In this document: in pieces, positions 10,963-22,521 of the stretch
Layout of the letters: each line of letters opens with the position of its first letter
Position numbering within the stretch: the first letter of the stretch is position 1
NCBI RefSeq assembly: GCF_011758645.1
Contig: NZ_JAAMOZ010000001.1
Coordinates: forward strand, 806,001 to 870,000
Source: Brooklawnia cerclae
GTDB taxonomy: Bacteria > Actinomycetota > Actinomycetes > Propionibacteriales > Propionibacteriaceae
Reading direction: 5' to 3'
Length of the DNA stretch: 64,000 bases
Made by a program: the position numbers and the translations under genes
Notes under the pieces: generated by a model
Told to the model about the DNA's origin: nothing
Database searches by the model: none
The model's input: the letters and a program-made list of their open reading frames with translations, nothing else

Positions 10963-11918
10963 TGACGTCGCGAAGCCAGGTGGCTCGGCTGCTGTCGCTG
11001 GTGCCGTACCTGCAATCGCACGACGGGGTCACTCTCGACCAAGCCGCCGCCGATTTCGGCGTGACGCCCCGGCAGCTGCGCAAGGACCTCGATGTGCTGT
11101 GGATGTGCGGTCTGCCGGGAGGCCTGACCGATGACCTGATCGACTTCGACATGGACGCCGTCGACGGCCAGCGGGTCATCCACATCTCGAACGCGGGTTT
11201 CCTGACCAAGCCGTTGAGGTTCACCCAGCACGAGGCGGTGAGCCTGCTCGTGGCGCTGAACGCCATCGGAGGGATGACGGCGGGCGCGTTGCAGGACGCG
11301 GCGGCCGGTGCCGCCGGGAAGCTGTCGGCTGCGAGCGGTCATGACGACCCGGTCCTGCTGGCCATCAACACTGGCGACGATGCGCTGCGCTCCGCGCTCC
11401 TGGACGCCATCGAGGCCGGGCAACGGCTGCGGCTCACCTACGACGGGGCGGCCCGCGGCGAGACGACCACTCCCGTCGTCGACCCGGGCGCGATCCAGAT
11501 GCGGGACGGAGCGGCCTACCTTCAGGCGTGGAGCCTGGAGCGGGACGGCTGGCGCACCTATCGCCTCGACCGCATCGTCGAGGCGGTCCCGACCGGGGAG
11601 CGGACCGGCGACCACGGGGTCGTCCCCGGTCTGCCGGAGGGCTGGTTCGACACCTCGGGTGGGCGGGTGACGCTGGAGCTGGGACCGGCCTGTTCCTGGG
11701 TCGTCGACTACTACCCGGTGAGCGACGTGCAGGCGTGCGACGACGGGGGACTGCGGGCGACGTTCCCCGTGGCCGATCCGGCCTGGCTCACCTCGTTGCT
11801 GCTGCGACTGGGCGATGGGGCCCGAGTGATCGATCCCACCGACGCCGCGGACGAGGCCGTGCGAGCGGCTCGGGAGGCCGTGGCGCTCGCGGAGGAGGTT
11901 TTCGGCGCTGCCGGGTAG
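10959..11918 (+). CDS. pafC: WYL-domain transcriptional activator PafC
   Basis: Second partner of the PafBC heterodimer, 319 residues with its own wHTH (QVARLLSLVPYLQSHDGVTL, FGVTPRQLRKDLDVLWMCG) and WYL/WCX domains. The exact WYL triplet is not obvious, as is common in PafC. It follows a purine-rich run and overlaps the pafB stop. The pafB-pafC-tatA-tatC order seen here is conserved in actinobacteria. It probably senses DNA damage, proposed for the mycobacterial protein to occur through ssDNA binding by the WYL domain. Confidence 0.9.
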   Translation: MMTSRSQVARLLSLVPYLQSHDGVTLDQAAADFGVTPRQLRKDLDVLWMCGLPGGLTDDLIDFDMDAVDGQRVIHISNAGFLTKPLRFTQHEAVSLLVALNAIGGMTAGALQDAAAGAAGKLSAASGHDDPVLLAINTGDDALRSALLDAIEAGQRLRLTYDGAARGETTTPVVDPGAIQMRDGAAYLQAWSLERDGWRTYRLDRIVEAVPTGERTGDHGVVPGLPEGWFDTSGGRVTLELGPACSWVVDYYPVSDVQACDDGGLRATFPVADPAWLTSLLLRLGDGARVIDPTDAADEAVRAAREAVALAEEVFGAAG

Positions 11919-11958
11919 GGCATAGCATGGAGATCACGCCCGACGTGAAGGAGTTGCT

Positions 11959-12276
11959 ATGGGTTCCCTGGGTTGGCCGGAGTTGCTGATCCTGCTGGTG
12001 GTGGTCCTGCTGATCTTCGGCACCACGCGTCTGGCGGGGTTGGGCAAGGCCGGCGGTCGCGCGATCCGCGAGTTCAAGGAGGAGACGAGGGGACTGAACG
12101 ACAAGGACGCCCAGGCCGCACAGCCGAACGTCCAGACTCAGCCGCCGGTGCCGCCCCAGCAGTCGCAGCCGGCGCCCCAGCCCCCGCAGCAGCTGTCACC
12201 AGGACAGCAGCAGCCGTACCAGGGGCAGGTCTATGACGCCGAGGTCGTTGACCCCGACAACCACAACCAGCACTGA
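11959..12276 (+). CDS. tatA: Twin-arginine translocase subunit TatA
   Basis: 105 residues. One N-terminal transmembrane helix (WPELLILLVVVLLIFG) is followed by the TatA hinge and amphipathic helix (RLAGLGKAGGRAIREFKEE). The C-terminal 55 residues are a Pro/Gln-rich tail of low complexity. TatA oligomers form the protein-conducting element for folded Tat substrates. AAGGAG lies 5 nt before the ATG, so this start is well supported. tatC follows after 9 bases. No tatB is present in the cluster; in actinobacteria it normally lies elsewhere. Confidence 0.95.
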   Translation: MGSLGWPELLILLVVVLLIFGTTRLAGLGKAGGRAIREFKEETRGLNDKDAQAAQPNVQTQPPVPPQQSQPAPQPPQQLSPGQQQPYQGQVYDAEVVDPDNHNQH

Positions 12277-12285
12277 CAAGGCGAG

Positions 12286-13167
12286 ATGTCTGCCGATGTG
12301 GGCAGCCCGAAACGGGAGGGGAGGTTCGCCCGGTTCAGGCCACCCAGGTTCGATGAGAACGGGTCGATGACCCTGTGGGATCACCTGCGCGAGATCCGCT
12401 ACCGCCTCGTGGTATCCGCGGTGGCCATCGTGGTGCTGTTCATCGTCGCGTTCATCTTCTACCCCCAGATCGTCGAGTTGATCCTGCGTCCCTATTCGCT
12501 GGCGGCGGACGTCGTCCGCACCCAGAACCCGGGAGCGAACATCCAGGTCGTCAACTCGGGTGTGGCCGCACCCATGTTGCTCGCCCTGAAGTCGGCGGGC
12601 CTGGCGGCCATCATCGCCGCGTGCCCGGTCTGGATCTACCAGCTCTGGGCCTTCATCGTCCCCGGCCTGCTCACCAAGGAGAAGCGGGTCGCCCGGCTCT
12701 TCCTGCTGTCGGCGATCCCGCTGTTCATCGCCGGGGTGGTGGTCGGCTACCTGATCCTGCCCAAGGCGTTCGAGTTCATGCTGGGCTTCACCGTCGCGGA
12801 CGCGGGTGTGGCCAACCTGCAGGACCTCAACGACTTCCTCGCCCTCGAGATGCAGATGCTGCTCGTCTTCGGGATCAGCTTCCTGCTTCCGGTCGTCCTC
12901 GTGATGATGAACCTCATGGGGGTGGTCAAGGCGAAGGCCCTGGCCAAAGCCCGGCCGATCGCCATCTTCGGCTGCTTCGTCTTCGGCGCGGTGGCCACTC
13001 CGTCCGGCGATCCGTTCTCGATGCTCGCGCTGTCGCTTCCGCTGACGATCATGTACCTCGTGAGCGAGGTCATCTGCTCGCGGCACGACGCCCGGCTGCT
13101 GAAGGAGCAGTTACGCAACGGTGAGATCACACTGGCCGAGGCCGAGGCCCGCGAACGTGGGGAGTGA
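12286..13167 (+). CDS. tatC: Twin-arginine translocase subunit TatC
   Basis: Polytopic receptor subunit of the Tat translocase, which recognises the RR signal peptide. 293 residues with six predicted membrane segments. The signature TLWDHLREIRYRL opens the protein, and the conserved central features are seen (PVWIYQLWAFIVPGLL, EKR, FGISFLLPVVLV). The N-terminus carries about 28 extra charged residues. It overlaps tgt by 11 bases. Confidence 0.96.
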   Translation: MSADVGSPKREGRFARFRPPRFDENGSMTLWDHLREIRYRLVVSAVAIVVLFIVAFIFYPQIVELILRPYSLAADVVRTQNPGANIQVVNSGVAAPMLLALKSAGLAAIIAACPVWIYQLWAFIVPGLLTKEKRVARLFLLSAIPLFIAGVVVGYLILPKAFEFMLGFTVADAGVANLQDLNDFLALEMQMLLVFGISFLLPVVLVMMNLMGVVKAKALAKARPIAIFGCFVFGAVATPSGDPFSMLALSLPLTIMYLVSEVICSRHDARLLKEQLRNGEITLAEAEARERGE

Positions 13168-14431
13168 GGCCTCACCCGGCCCCGATGATGTCGGTTTCGT
13201 CGAGGGGACGCGGCTGGCGAACGGCCTGGGCCGCACCGGTACGATCCACACCCCCCATGGCGACATCTCGACCCCCGCGTTCGTCGTGGTGGGCACCAAG
13301 GCGACGGTCAAGTCGGTGCTGCCCGAGACGGTCGCGGGGCTCGGCGCCCAAGCGGTGCTCGCCAATGCGCTGCACCTGTATCTGCAGCCGGGCAGTGACA
13401 TCGTGGACGAGGCGGGAGGCCTGGGCGCGTTCATGAACTGGCCTGGCCCGACGTTCACGGACTCGGGTGGGTTCCAGGTGATGAGCCTCGGCGTGGGGTT
13501 CAAGAAGGTGCTCGCCATGGACGTCACCGGCCTGCAGGACGACGATGTGATCGCCGAGGGGAAGCAGCGACAGGCGCACGTGGATTCCGACGGCGTCTGG
13601 TTCACCTCCCCGATCAACGGCGACCGGCATCGGTTCACCCCCGAGGTCAGCATGCGGGTGCAGCACCAGTTGGGCGCCGACATCATGTTCGCTTTCGACG
13701 AACTGACGACGCTGATGAACACCCGCGCCTACCAGGAGTCGTCGGTCGAGCGGACGCGGCAATGGGCGGTCCGTTGTCTGGCGGCCCACAGGCAACTGAC
13801 CGCGCAGCGCTCCCATCGTCCCTATCAGGCACTGTTCGGCGTGGTGCAGGGCGCCCAGTACGAGGATCTCCGCCGCATGGCATGCCGTGGTCTGGTGGCC
13901 ACCGAGGTCGAGGGGCAGCGCTTCGACGGCTACGGCATCGGCGGAGCCATCGAGAAGCAGCGCCTTGGCGAGATCGTCGGCTGGTGCTCCGAGGAACTTC
14001 CGGACGACAAGCCGCGACACCTGCTCGGCATCAGTGAGCCGGACGACCTGTTCGCCGCTGTCGCAGCCGGCGCCGACACCTTCGACTGCGTGAACCCCAG
14101 CCGGGTGGCGCGCAACGCGGCGATCTACACCGCACAGGGACGCTACAACGTCAACACCGCCGCCAACCGCCGCGACTTCCGTCCGCTGGAGGAAGGGTGC
14201 GACTGCTACACCTGCACCCACTACACCCGCGCCTACCTGCACCACCTGTTCAAAGCCAAGGAGATGCTGTCGGCGACGCTGGCGACCATCCACAACGAGC
14301 GGTTCACGGTGCGGCTGGTCGACACGATCCGCGAGGCGATCGAGGCAGGCGACTTCGACGCCTGCCGCACGGAGGTGCTCGGGCGGTTCTATGCACGATC
14401 GGGCGCCCCAGGTGGCAGTATCGGTTCATGA
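13157..14431 (+). CDS. tgt: tRNA-guanine (queuine) transglycosylase
   Basis: Exchanges guanine 34 in tRNAs with GUN anticodons for preQ1 or queuine. 424 residues from the GTG at 13157. The substrate-pocket motif FTDSGGFQVMSLG near residue 96 includes the catalytic-pocket Asp, GVVQGAQYEDLR is present, and the zinc site near the C-terminus is intact (CDCYTCTHY...H). The frame is open further upstream, but GTG 13157 has GAGG about 9 nt before it and overlaps tatC only slightly. Together with gluQ, this implies queuosine-modified tRNA-Asp. No queuosine synthesis genes (queC, D, E, F, A) occur in the window. Confidence 0.92.
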   Translation: MGSEASPGPDDVGFVEGTRLANGLGRTGTIHTPHGDISTPAFVVVGTKATVKSVLPETVAGLGAQAVLANALHLYLQPGSDIVDEAGGLGAFMNWPGPTFTDSGGFQVMSLGVGFKKVLAMDVTGLQDDDVIAEGKQRQAHVDSDGVWFTSPINGDRHRFTPEVSMRVQHQLGADIMFAFDELTTLMNTRAYQESSVERTRQWAVRCLAAHRQLTAQRSHRPYQALFGVVQGAQYEDLRRMACRGLVATEVEGQRFDGYGIGGAIEKQRLGEIVGWCSEELPDDKPRHLLGISEPDDLFAAVAAGADTFDCVNPSRVARNAAIYTAQGRYNVNTAANRRDFRPLEEGCDCYTCTHYTRAYLHHLFKAKEMLSATLATIHNERFTVRLVDTIREAIEAGDFDACRTEVLGRFYARSGAPGGSIGS

Positions 14432-14931
14432 GTGAACGAGACGAACCGGGTAGCGAGGCAGCCGAGTTCGCCCCCGATGCCTCGGAGCAGCTCGACCAGA
14501 TCGGCCCAGCCGAGTCCCTGGTCGACCGCGGGGTCGACGACGTGCTGGACGAGGGATACACACCTCCCGACCACTGGTCGCCCGCCCAGGGCTTCGGCAG
14601 CACGCCCGCGGAGATGCGGCAGGGCGAGACCATCGAGCAGCGTGTCGTCCAGGAGGTGCCGGAGGAGGATCCCCGCAAACTCACCGGCCGATGGAACCCC
14701 AACGGGGAGTCGCGAGAGGTCGGCAGCAAGCGCGCCGGCCGGCTGGTCGACACCCAGGGCGGGGTCGGCGAGGACACCGAGTCGGAGGTGCTGGCACGTG
14801 ACGTCGGCATCGACGGCGCGGGCGCCAGCGCCGAGGAGGCCGCGATGCACATCATCGACGAGTCCGATCTCGCGAACCAGTCGCGTGACGACGACGAGGA
14901 CGGCCCCGCTGACGACGCGTCCGAGGACTGA
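14428..14931 (+). CDS. DUF5709-family acidic protein
   Basis: 167 residues, strongly acidic and without membrane segments or Cys. The block LVDRGVDDVLDEGYTPPDHW and the ending region with LARDVGIDGAGASAEEAAMHI are recognisable as the actinobacterial DUF5709 family, of unknown function. The ATG overlaps the tgt stop (ATGA). CAGTAT at 14416-14421 is 6 nt upstream, so it may also have its own leaderless transcript. The acidic tail (DDDEDGPADDASED) is low complexity. Confidence 0.75.
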   Translation: MSERDEPGSEAAEFAPDASEQLDQIGPAESLVDRGVDDVLDEGYTPPDHWSPAQGFGSTPAEMRQGETIEQRVVQEVPEEDPRKLTGRWNPNGESREVGSKRAGRLVDTQGGVGEDTESEVLARDVGIDGAGASAEEAAMHIIDESDLANQSRDDDEDGPADDASED

Positions 14932-15000
14932 TCGTGCGCGGCGCGCGGTCGGCGCCCACGGGCAGTTACACTTGTGTGGCAGATAAGCGAAAGGATCACC

Positions 15001-16083
<1,083 letters not shown>

Positions 16084-16141
16084 ACGACATGGAGCCGCCG
16101 CTCAGACCCGGAACCACTGCCGAGACCCGGAAGGGCGTCCG

Positions 16142-16600
16142 ATGATCGACATCAACAACGAATCAGGCGTGGAGGTCGACGAGCTCGGGCTCGTCCAGCT
16201 GGCCGGGTTCGCACTGTCGGCGCTACGTATCCACCCCGAGGCCGATCTGTCGATCCTGCTGGTCGACGAGGACGTGATGGCCACCTACCACAAGCGCTTC
16301 ATGGACCTCGACGGGCCGACCGACGTCATGAGTTTCCCGATGGACGAACTCCGGGCCCCCGAGCCCGGCCAGGACCCGCCCCGCGGCATGCTCGGCGACA
16401 TCGTGATCTGCCCCCAGTTCACCTCGGCGCAGGCCCCCGAGAACGGCCGGGAGCCGGCCGACGAGATCGAGTACCTGCTGGTGCACGGGCTCCTCCACCT
16501 GCTGGGGCACGACCACGCGGAGCCCGCGGAGAAGTCGGTCATGTTCGGGCTCAACGACCGGCTGATCACCGAATGGCGCCGCGCGAAGGCCTCGAGATGA
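16142..16600 (+). CDS. ybeY: Endoribonuclease YbeY
   Basis: Metal-dependent endoribonuclease needed for 16S rRNA 3'-end maturation and late 30S quality control. 152 residues, carrying the full zinc motif HGLLHLLGHDH with His115, His119 and His125. The middle GPTDVMSFPMDE is also the family signature. The open frame begins upstream within phoH; the ATG at 16142 fits the family length. It sits between phoH and a CorC-type gene, the order known from many bacteria, and overlaps the latter by ATGA. Confidence 0.95.
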   Translation: MIDINNESGVEVDELGLVQLAGFALSALRIHPEADLSILLVDEDVMATYHKRFMDLDGPTDVMSFPMDELRAPEPGQDPPRGMLGDIVICPQFTSAQAPENGREPADEIEYLLVHGLLHLLGHDHAEPAEKSVMFGLNDRLITEWRRAKASR

Positions 16601-17877
16601 CCTCACGGGAGTGGATCATGCTGGCCGTGGCGCTCGTGCTGGCGGCGCTCGCCATGGTCATGACGGTGATCGAGACCGCGATGCACGCGATCACGCCGAC
16701 CCGCGCGGAACGGATGGTGGACGAGAGCCTGCCCGGCGCCGCTGCGCTCAAGGAGATCGTGGACGATCCCGCGCCCGAGTTCACGGCCGCCCGGCTGCTG
16801 AAGGTTCTGGCCGAGGTCTCCTCGGTGGTCCTGGTCACTCTGGTGGTCGTCCAGCTGGTCGGCACGACCGGTGCCCGGCTCACCTGGTCGATCGCCGTCA
16901 TGGTGGTCGTGTCCTTTGTGGCCTGGGGAGTCGCCCCGCGCACGCTGGGACGCCTGCACGCCGAACGGGTGGCGCGTTCCTCCGCTCGCCCCATGTCGAT
17001 CCTCGCGACCCTCCTGTGGCCGGCGTCGCAGTTGCTGATCTGGTTCGGCAACGTCATCACGCCCGGCCCGGGGTATGCCGACGGGCCGTTCAGCCCCGAG
17101 GCCGAGAAGATCGCCGAGGCCAGCGAGGGCGAGCGCGAGATGATCAACTCGGTCTTCGAGCTGGGGGACACCCTGGTGCGTGAGGTGATGGTTCCCCGCA
17201 CCGACGTCGTCTATCTCGAACGCGCCAAGACACTGCGTCAGGGGCTCTCGTTGGCCTTGCGCTCGGGCTTCAGCCGCATCCCGGTCATCGGGGACGATCT
17301 GGACGATGTCGTCGGCATCGTCTACCTGAAGGACCTGATGAAGCGTGTCTACGACAATCCCGATGCCGACAGGCGCGAGACGGTCGACCGGATCATGCGT
17401 TCAGCGTCCTTCACCCCCGACAGCAAGCCCGTCGACGCCCTGCTGCGCGAGATGCAGCTGACCCGCAACCACATCGTGGTCGTCGTCGACGAGTTCGGCG
17501 GCACGGCGGGGATCGCCACCATCGAGGACCTCGTGGAGGAGATCGTCGGCGAGATCACCGACGAGTACGACGCGGAACCCGACCTCGCGGAGGAGGCCGA
17601 GCCCGGTCTGTGGCGCGTCTCGGCGCGTATGCCGGTGGACGACATGGGCGACCTGTTCGGTCTCGACCTGGACGACGAGGACGTGGAGACCGTCGGTGGC
17701 CTGCTGGCCAAGGAGCTGAACATGGTGCCGATCAAGGGGTCCCATATCGAATGGCGGGGTCTCGACATCACCGCCGAGAAGGCCACGGGACGCCGTCACC
17801 AGATCGACACCGTGCTGGTGCGCCAGTTGCCGCCCGAGCCCGAGGACGTCGAGAGCGAGGATGACGACGATGAGTGA
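16597..17877 (+). CDS. CorC/HlyC-type membrane protein with CBS domains
   Basis: 426 residues. The N-terminal region has a DUF21/CNNM-type membrane domain of about three to four segments (MLAVALVLAALAMVMTVIETAM, VVLVTLVVVQLV, IAVMVVVSFVAWG). Then come two CBS motifs (VMVPRTDVVYLE, LLREMQLTRNHIVVVVDEFGGTAGI) and a C-terminal CorC_HlyC/transporter-associated domain. Members are linked to magnesium or cobalt efflux; the old label hemolysin is misleading. The gene overlaps ybeY by 4 bases and era by 8, placing it in the phoH-ybeY-era run. The transported ion cannot be told from sequence. Confidence 0.9.
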   Translation: MTSREWIMLAVALVLAALAMVMTVIETAMHAITPTRAERMVDESLPGAAALKEIVDDPAPEFTAARLLKVLAEVSSVVLVTLVVVQLVGTTGARLTWSIAVMVVVSFVAWGVAPRTLGRLHAERVARSSARPMSILATLLWPASQLLIWFGNVITPGPGYADGPFSPEAEKIAEASEGEREMINSVFELGDTLVREVMVPRTDVVYLERAKTLRQGLSLALRSGFSRIPVIGDDLDDVVGIVYLKDLMKRVYDNPDADRRETVDRIMRSASFTPDSKPVDALLREMQLTRNHIVVVVDEFGGTAGIATIEDLVEEIVGEITDEYDAEPDLAEEAEPGLWRVSARMPVDDMGDLFGLDLDDEDVETVGGLLAKELNMVPIKGSHIEWRGLDITAEKATGRRHQIDTVLVRQLPPEPEDVESEDDDDE

Positions 17878-18826
17878 TGACGTGTCCACCGAGCCGTCGG
17901 CCGACCAGCCCACCTTCCGATCGGGATTCGTCTGCTTCGTCGGGCGGCCGAACGCGGGCAAGTCGACGCTCACGAATTCCCTGGTGGGAAGCAAGGTCGC
18001 GATCACGAGCAGCAAGCCGCAGACCACGCGGCACGCGGTGCGCGGGATCATCTCGCGTCCCGACGCCCAGCTGGTCGTCATCGACACGCCCGGGCTCAGC
18101 AAGCCGCGGTCCCTGCTCCAGGAACGGCTCAACGATCTCGTCCACCAGACGTGGAGCGAGGTGGACGTCGTCGCCGTCGTCTTTCCCGCCAACCAGCATG
18201 TGGGGCCCGGTGACGAGTACCTCGTCGGCGAACTGGCGGCGCTGGCACGCCGCCCCCGGCTCGTGGCGCTTGCCACGAAGTCCGATCTCGTCGGGCCCGA
18301 CCGGCTCGCCAAGCACCTGGTGGAGATCGACGCGCTCCAGGAGAAGCTGGGCGTGCGATGGGAGCACATCATCCCCTGCTCGGCGATGACCGGCGCTCAG
18401 GTGGACGAGGTCGCCGACGTGCTGGTCTCTCTGCTCGAGCCCGGCCCGGCCTACTACCCCGACGGTGAGATCACGGACGAGCCGACCGAGACGTTGGTCG
18501 CCGAACTCATCCGGGAGGCCGCGCTCGAGGGTGTGCACGACGAACTGCCGCACTCGCTGGCCGTCGAGATCGACGAGATGCGTCCCCGGGAGGGGCGACC
18601 GGCCGATCACCCGCTGGTCGACGTGTTCGCGTCCATGGTGGTCGAGCGCGACTCCCAGAAGGGGATCATGATCGGCCACAAGGGGGAACGCATCAAACAG
18701 GTGGGCATCGACGCCCGCCGCCAGATCGAGGCGCTCCTCGGGACGCCGGTGCACCTCGACCTCAAGGTCAAGGTGCTCAAGCAGTGGCAGAGCGATCCCC
18801 GCCACCTGAACCGGTTGGGGTTCTGA
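17870..18826 (+). CDS. era: GTPase Era
   Basis: Essential-type GTPase that binds the 3' end of 16S rRNA and assists 30S assembly. 318 residues with G1 GRPNAGKST (25-33), the switch region TTRHAVRGI, G3 DTPG, G4 TKSD and G5 SAMTG. The C-terminal KH domain shows IMIGHKGERIKQVG. ATG 17870 is chosen over 17861 because GAGG then has a workable spacing. The 3' end of the gene forms the left arm of a terminator-like hairpin. Confidence 0.96.
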   Translation: MSDDVSTEPSADQPTFRSGFVCFVGRPNAGKSTLTNSLVGSKVAITSSKPQTTRHAVRGIISRPDAQLVVIDTPGLSKPRSLLQERLNDLVHQTWSEVDVVAVVFPANQHVGPGDEYLVGELAALARRPRLVALATKSDLVGPDRLAKHLVEIDALQEKLGVRWEHIIPCSAMTGAQVDEVADVLVSLLEPGPAYYPDGEITDEPTETLVAELIREAALEGVHDELPHSLAVEIDEMRPREGRPADHPLVDVFASMVVERDSQKGIMIGHKGERIKQVGIDARRQIEALLGTPVHLDLKVKVLKQWQSDPRHLNRLGF

Positions 18827-18838
18827 GGCCCCAACCGG
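18811..18838 (+). terminator. Hairpin at the end of era
   Basis: Perfect 10-bp inverted repeat, CCGGTTGGGG (18811-18820) and CCCCAACCGG (18829-18838), with an 8-nt loop containing the era stop codon. No T-tract follows on the plus strand, so termination may be weak or Rho-assisted. It lies between convergent genes and could serve both directions. Confidence 0.6.
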
Positions 18839-18878
18839 CCCGATGACGGGTGGCTGTCACGCCTTGCCCGGCGCTCGG

Positions 18879-20351
18879 CTACTTGCCCAGAGCGTCGTTG
18901 GCCGCAGCCTCGACACCGGCGGAGGTGATGATGCCGAGCAGTTCGGCGATGCGGTCGTTGAACTCGGTGCGTGAACCCAGGGATTCGGGGAAGAACCCTC
19001 CGGTCATGATCCGCTCGACGTGGTCACGCACGCCGGTGGCGCCGGCCGTCGCCTTCGCGAGGGCCTCACGCTGCGGCTCCTCCATCTCGGCGGCGATCGC
19101 CCCCGGGTCGAACCCGGCCGGCGGAGCCACGCACGCGATCCACGACGCGGCGGTCAGCGCCATCTCGTGCGGCATCTCGCCGAGGTCGAGCAGGCGGATC
19201 GCCGGCTCGACGATGCGCTGCAGGAGCTTGGCCGAGCCGTCCGACCCGACGCGCGCGGTCTTGTCTCCGAGCGCATGGTTCTGCCAGCGATGGAAGAGCT
19301 GGGCGACGTAGGCGTCGGGGTCGAAGCCGGTCGGCAGATCGATGCTGGGCAGGTACTCGTTGTAGATCGCGGCACGCACGCTCTCGGCGACGAAGTCCTT
19401 GTCGCGGGCCGACGGGATGGTCGGCGAGTCGCTGAGACCGCCCAGGTAGCTGATGAGGGAGTGTGACCCGTTGAGCAGGCGCAGCTTCACGAGCTCGTAC
19501 TTCTCCACCTCCTCCGAGAAGATGGCTCCCGCGGCCTCCCAGGCGGGACGCCCGGCCTTGAAGTGATCCTCCAGCACCCACATGGTGAACTGCTCGGCGG
19601 GCACCGGGGCCTCGTCCCGAAGACCGAGGATCTTCTCGACCTGGGCCTTCGTCTCCTCGTTCGTGCCGGGGACGATGCGGTCGACCATCGCGTTCGGGAA
19701 GCTGACCTGGTTCGTGACGTAGTCGAGCACCGGAGCCTCGACACCCGCGGCCTCCAGGAACTCGAACACCATCTCGCGGGTGGTGGTGCCCGCGGACTGC
19801 ATGTTGTCGCACGACAACACCGTCACCGGTGCCTGCGACTCCCGCGCGCGCTTGACCAGGCCCCAGGCCAACTGCGCCAGCGGTGCCTTGGCGGTGTCGG
19901 GCCCGGCGAGGCTCGCAGCGATGTCGGGATTGCCGACCAACAGCTTCCCGGTGGCGGAGTCCTTGTTGTACCCCTTCTCGGTGATCGTCAGCGTGATGAT
20001 CTTGTGCGCGGGGTCGGCGATCTCGGCGAGCACGTCGCCGGGTTGTTCGGCGGCGACGAGGAGCTTGCGGTGCACGTCCACGAGCTGGACGTCGGTGCCT
20101 TCCGGGCTCAGCTGGAGGATCGAGTAGAGGTAGTCCTGCGCCTGCATGGCGTCGATGATGCGCCGCGACCGGTTGGCGACTCCGACGATGCCCCAGTCGC
20201 CGCCCTTGTCTGCCATGGCAAGGGCGGTGTTGACGGCCGCATGGGCGCGATGGAACTGACCGAGGCCCAGGTGGACGATGCCCGTGGCGTCGGGGGCTGA
20301 CGCGCCGATGCGCCGCTCGAACGGCGCGTTGGACCGATTGAGATGTGGCAT
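18879..20351 (-). CDS. Mannitol dehydrogenase-family oxidoreductase (mannitol 2-dehydrogenase or fructuronate reductase)
   Basis: Long-chain polyol dehydrogenase of 490 residues that interconverts a polyol or aldonate and a ketose using NAD(H). The N-terminal Rossmann region has IVHLGLGQFHRAH. The C-terminal catalytic block carries K-L-R-L-L-N-G-S-H, the Lys, Asn and His set that stabilises the substrate alkoxide. Sequence alone does not separate mannitol 2-dehydrogenase (MtlK) from fructuronate reductase (UxuB). No PTS, kinase or isomerase gene is adjacent. The promoter lies in 20352-20430, which contains the small dyad GATCTGTAGATC at 20406-20417. Confidence 0.85.
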   Translation of the reverse strand: MPHLNRSNAPFERRIGASAPDATGIVHLGLGQFHRAHAAVNTALAMADKGGDWGIVGVANRSRRIIDAMQAQDYLYSILQLSPEGTDVQLVDVHRKLLVAAEQPGDVLAEIADPAHKIITLTITEKGYNKDSATGKLLVGNPDIAASLAGPDTAKAPLAQLAWGLVKRARESQAPVTVLSCDNMQSAGTTTREMVFEFLEAAGVEAPVLDYVTNQVSFPNAMVDRIVPGTNEETKAQVEKILGLRDEAPVPAEQFTMWVLEDHFKAGRPAWEAAGAIFSEEVEKYELVKLRLLNGSHSLISYLGGLSDSPTIPSARDKDFVAESVRAAIYNEYLPSIDLPTGFDPDAYVAQLFHRWQNHALGDKTARVGSDGSAKLLQRIVEPAIRLLDLGEMPHEMALTAASWIACVAPPAGFDPGAIAAEMEEPQREALAKATAGATGVRDHVERIMTGGFFPESLGSRTEFNDRIAELLGIITSAGVEAAANDALGK

Positions 20352-20414
20352 GAAGCGACCAATCTGTCGATGAACGTTGTGTGTCCTTTTCTAGCAGCCG
20401 GACCCGATCTGTAG

Positions 20415-22406
<1,992 letters not shown>

Positions 22407-22436
22407 GGGGCCGGCCAGGGGCGGCATGTGGCTGAC

Positions 22437-22480
22437 CTCCTTCGAGTTGTCCCGTGAGTACGCGGGACAACTCGAAGGAG
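22437..22480. repeat. 44-bp perfect palindromic repeat, copy 1
   Basis: Arms CTCCTTCGAGTTGTCCCG (22437-22454) and its exact reverse complement (22463-22480) flank the loop TGAGTACG. A second copy with identical 18-bp arms lies at 49333-49376. Here it stands between leuA and folP2; its right edge supplies AAGGAG in front of a short open frame. Confidence 0.9.
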
Positions 22481-22485
22481 AACCG

Positions 22486-22521
22486 ATGAGCGGTCGCCGT
22501 GTGGCAGACTCGCAGGGGTGA
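22486..22521 (+). CDS. Possible 11-codon upstream reading frame before folP2
   Basis: ATG at 22486 stands 5 nt after the AAGGAG edge of the palindrome. The frame reads MSGRRVADSQG and stops at TGA 22519-22521, overlapping the GTG start of folP2 (GTGA). It could couple translation into folP2, or be coincidental: CAGACT at 22505-22510 gives folP2 its own leaderless start. Confidence 0.25.
   Translation: MSGRRVADSQG

Noticed and set aside
11927-11989. 20-codon frame reading MEITPDVKELLWVPWVGRSC before and into tatA
   Set aside because: Explained by overlap with the AAGGAG site and the tatA frame; no sign of independent translation.
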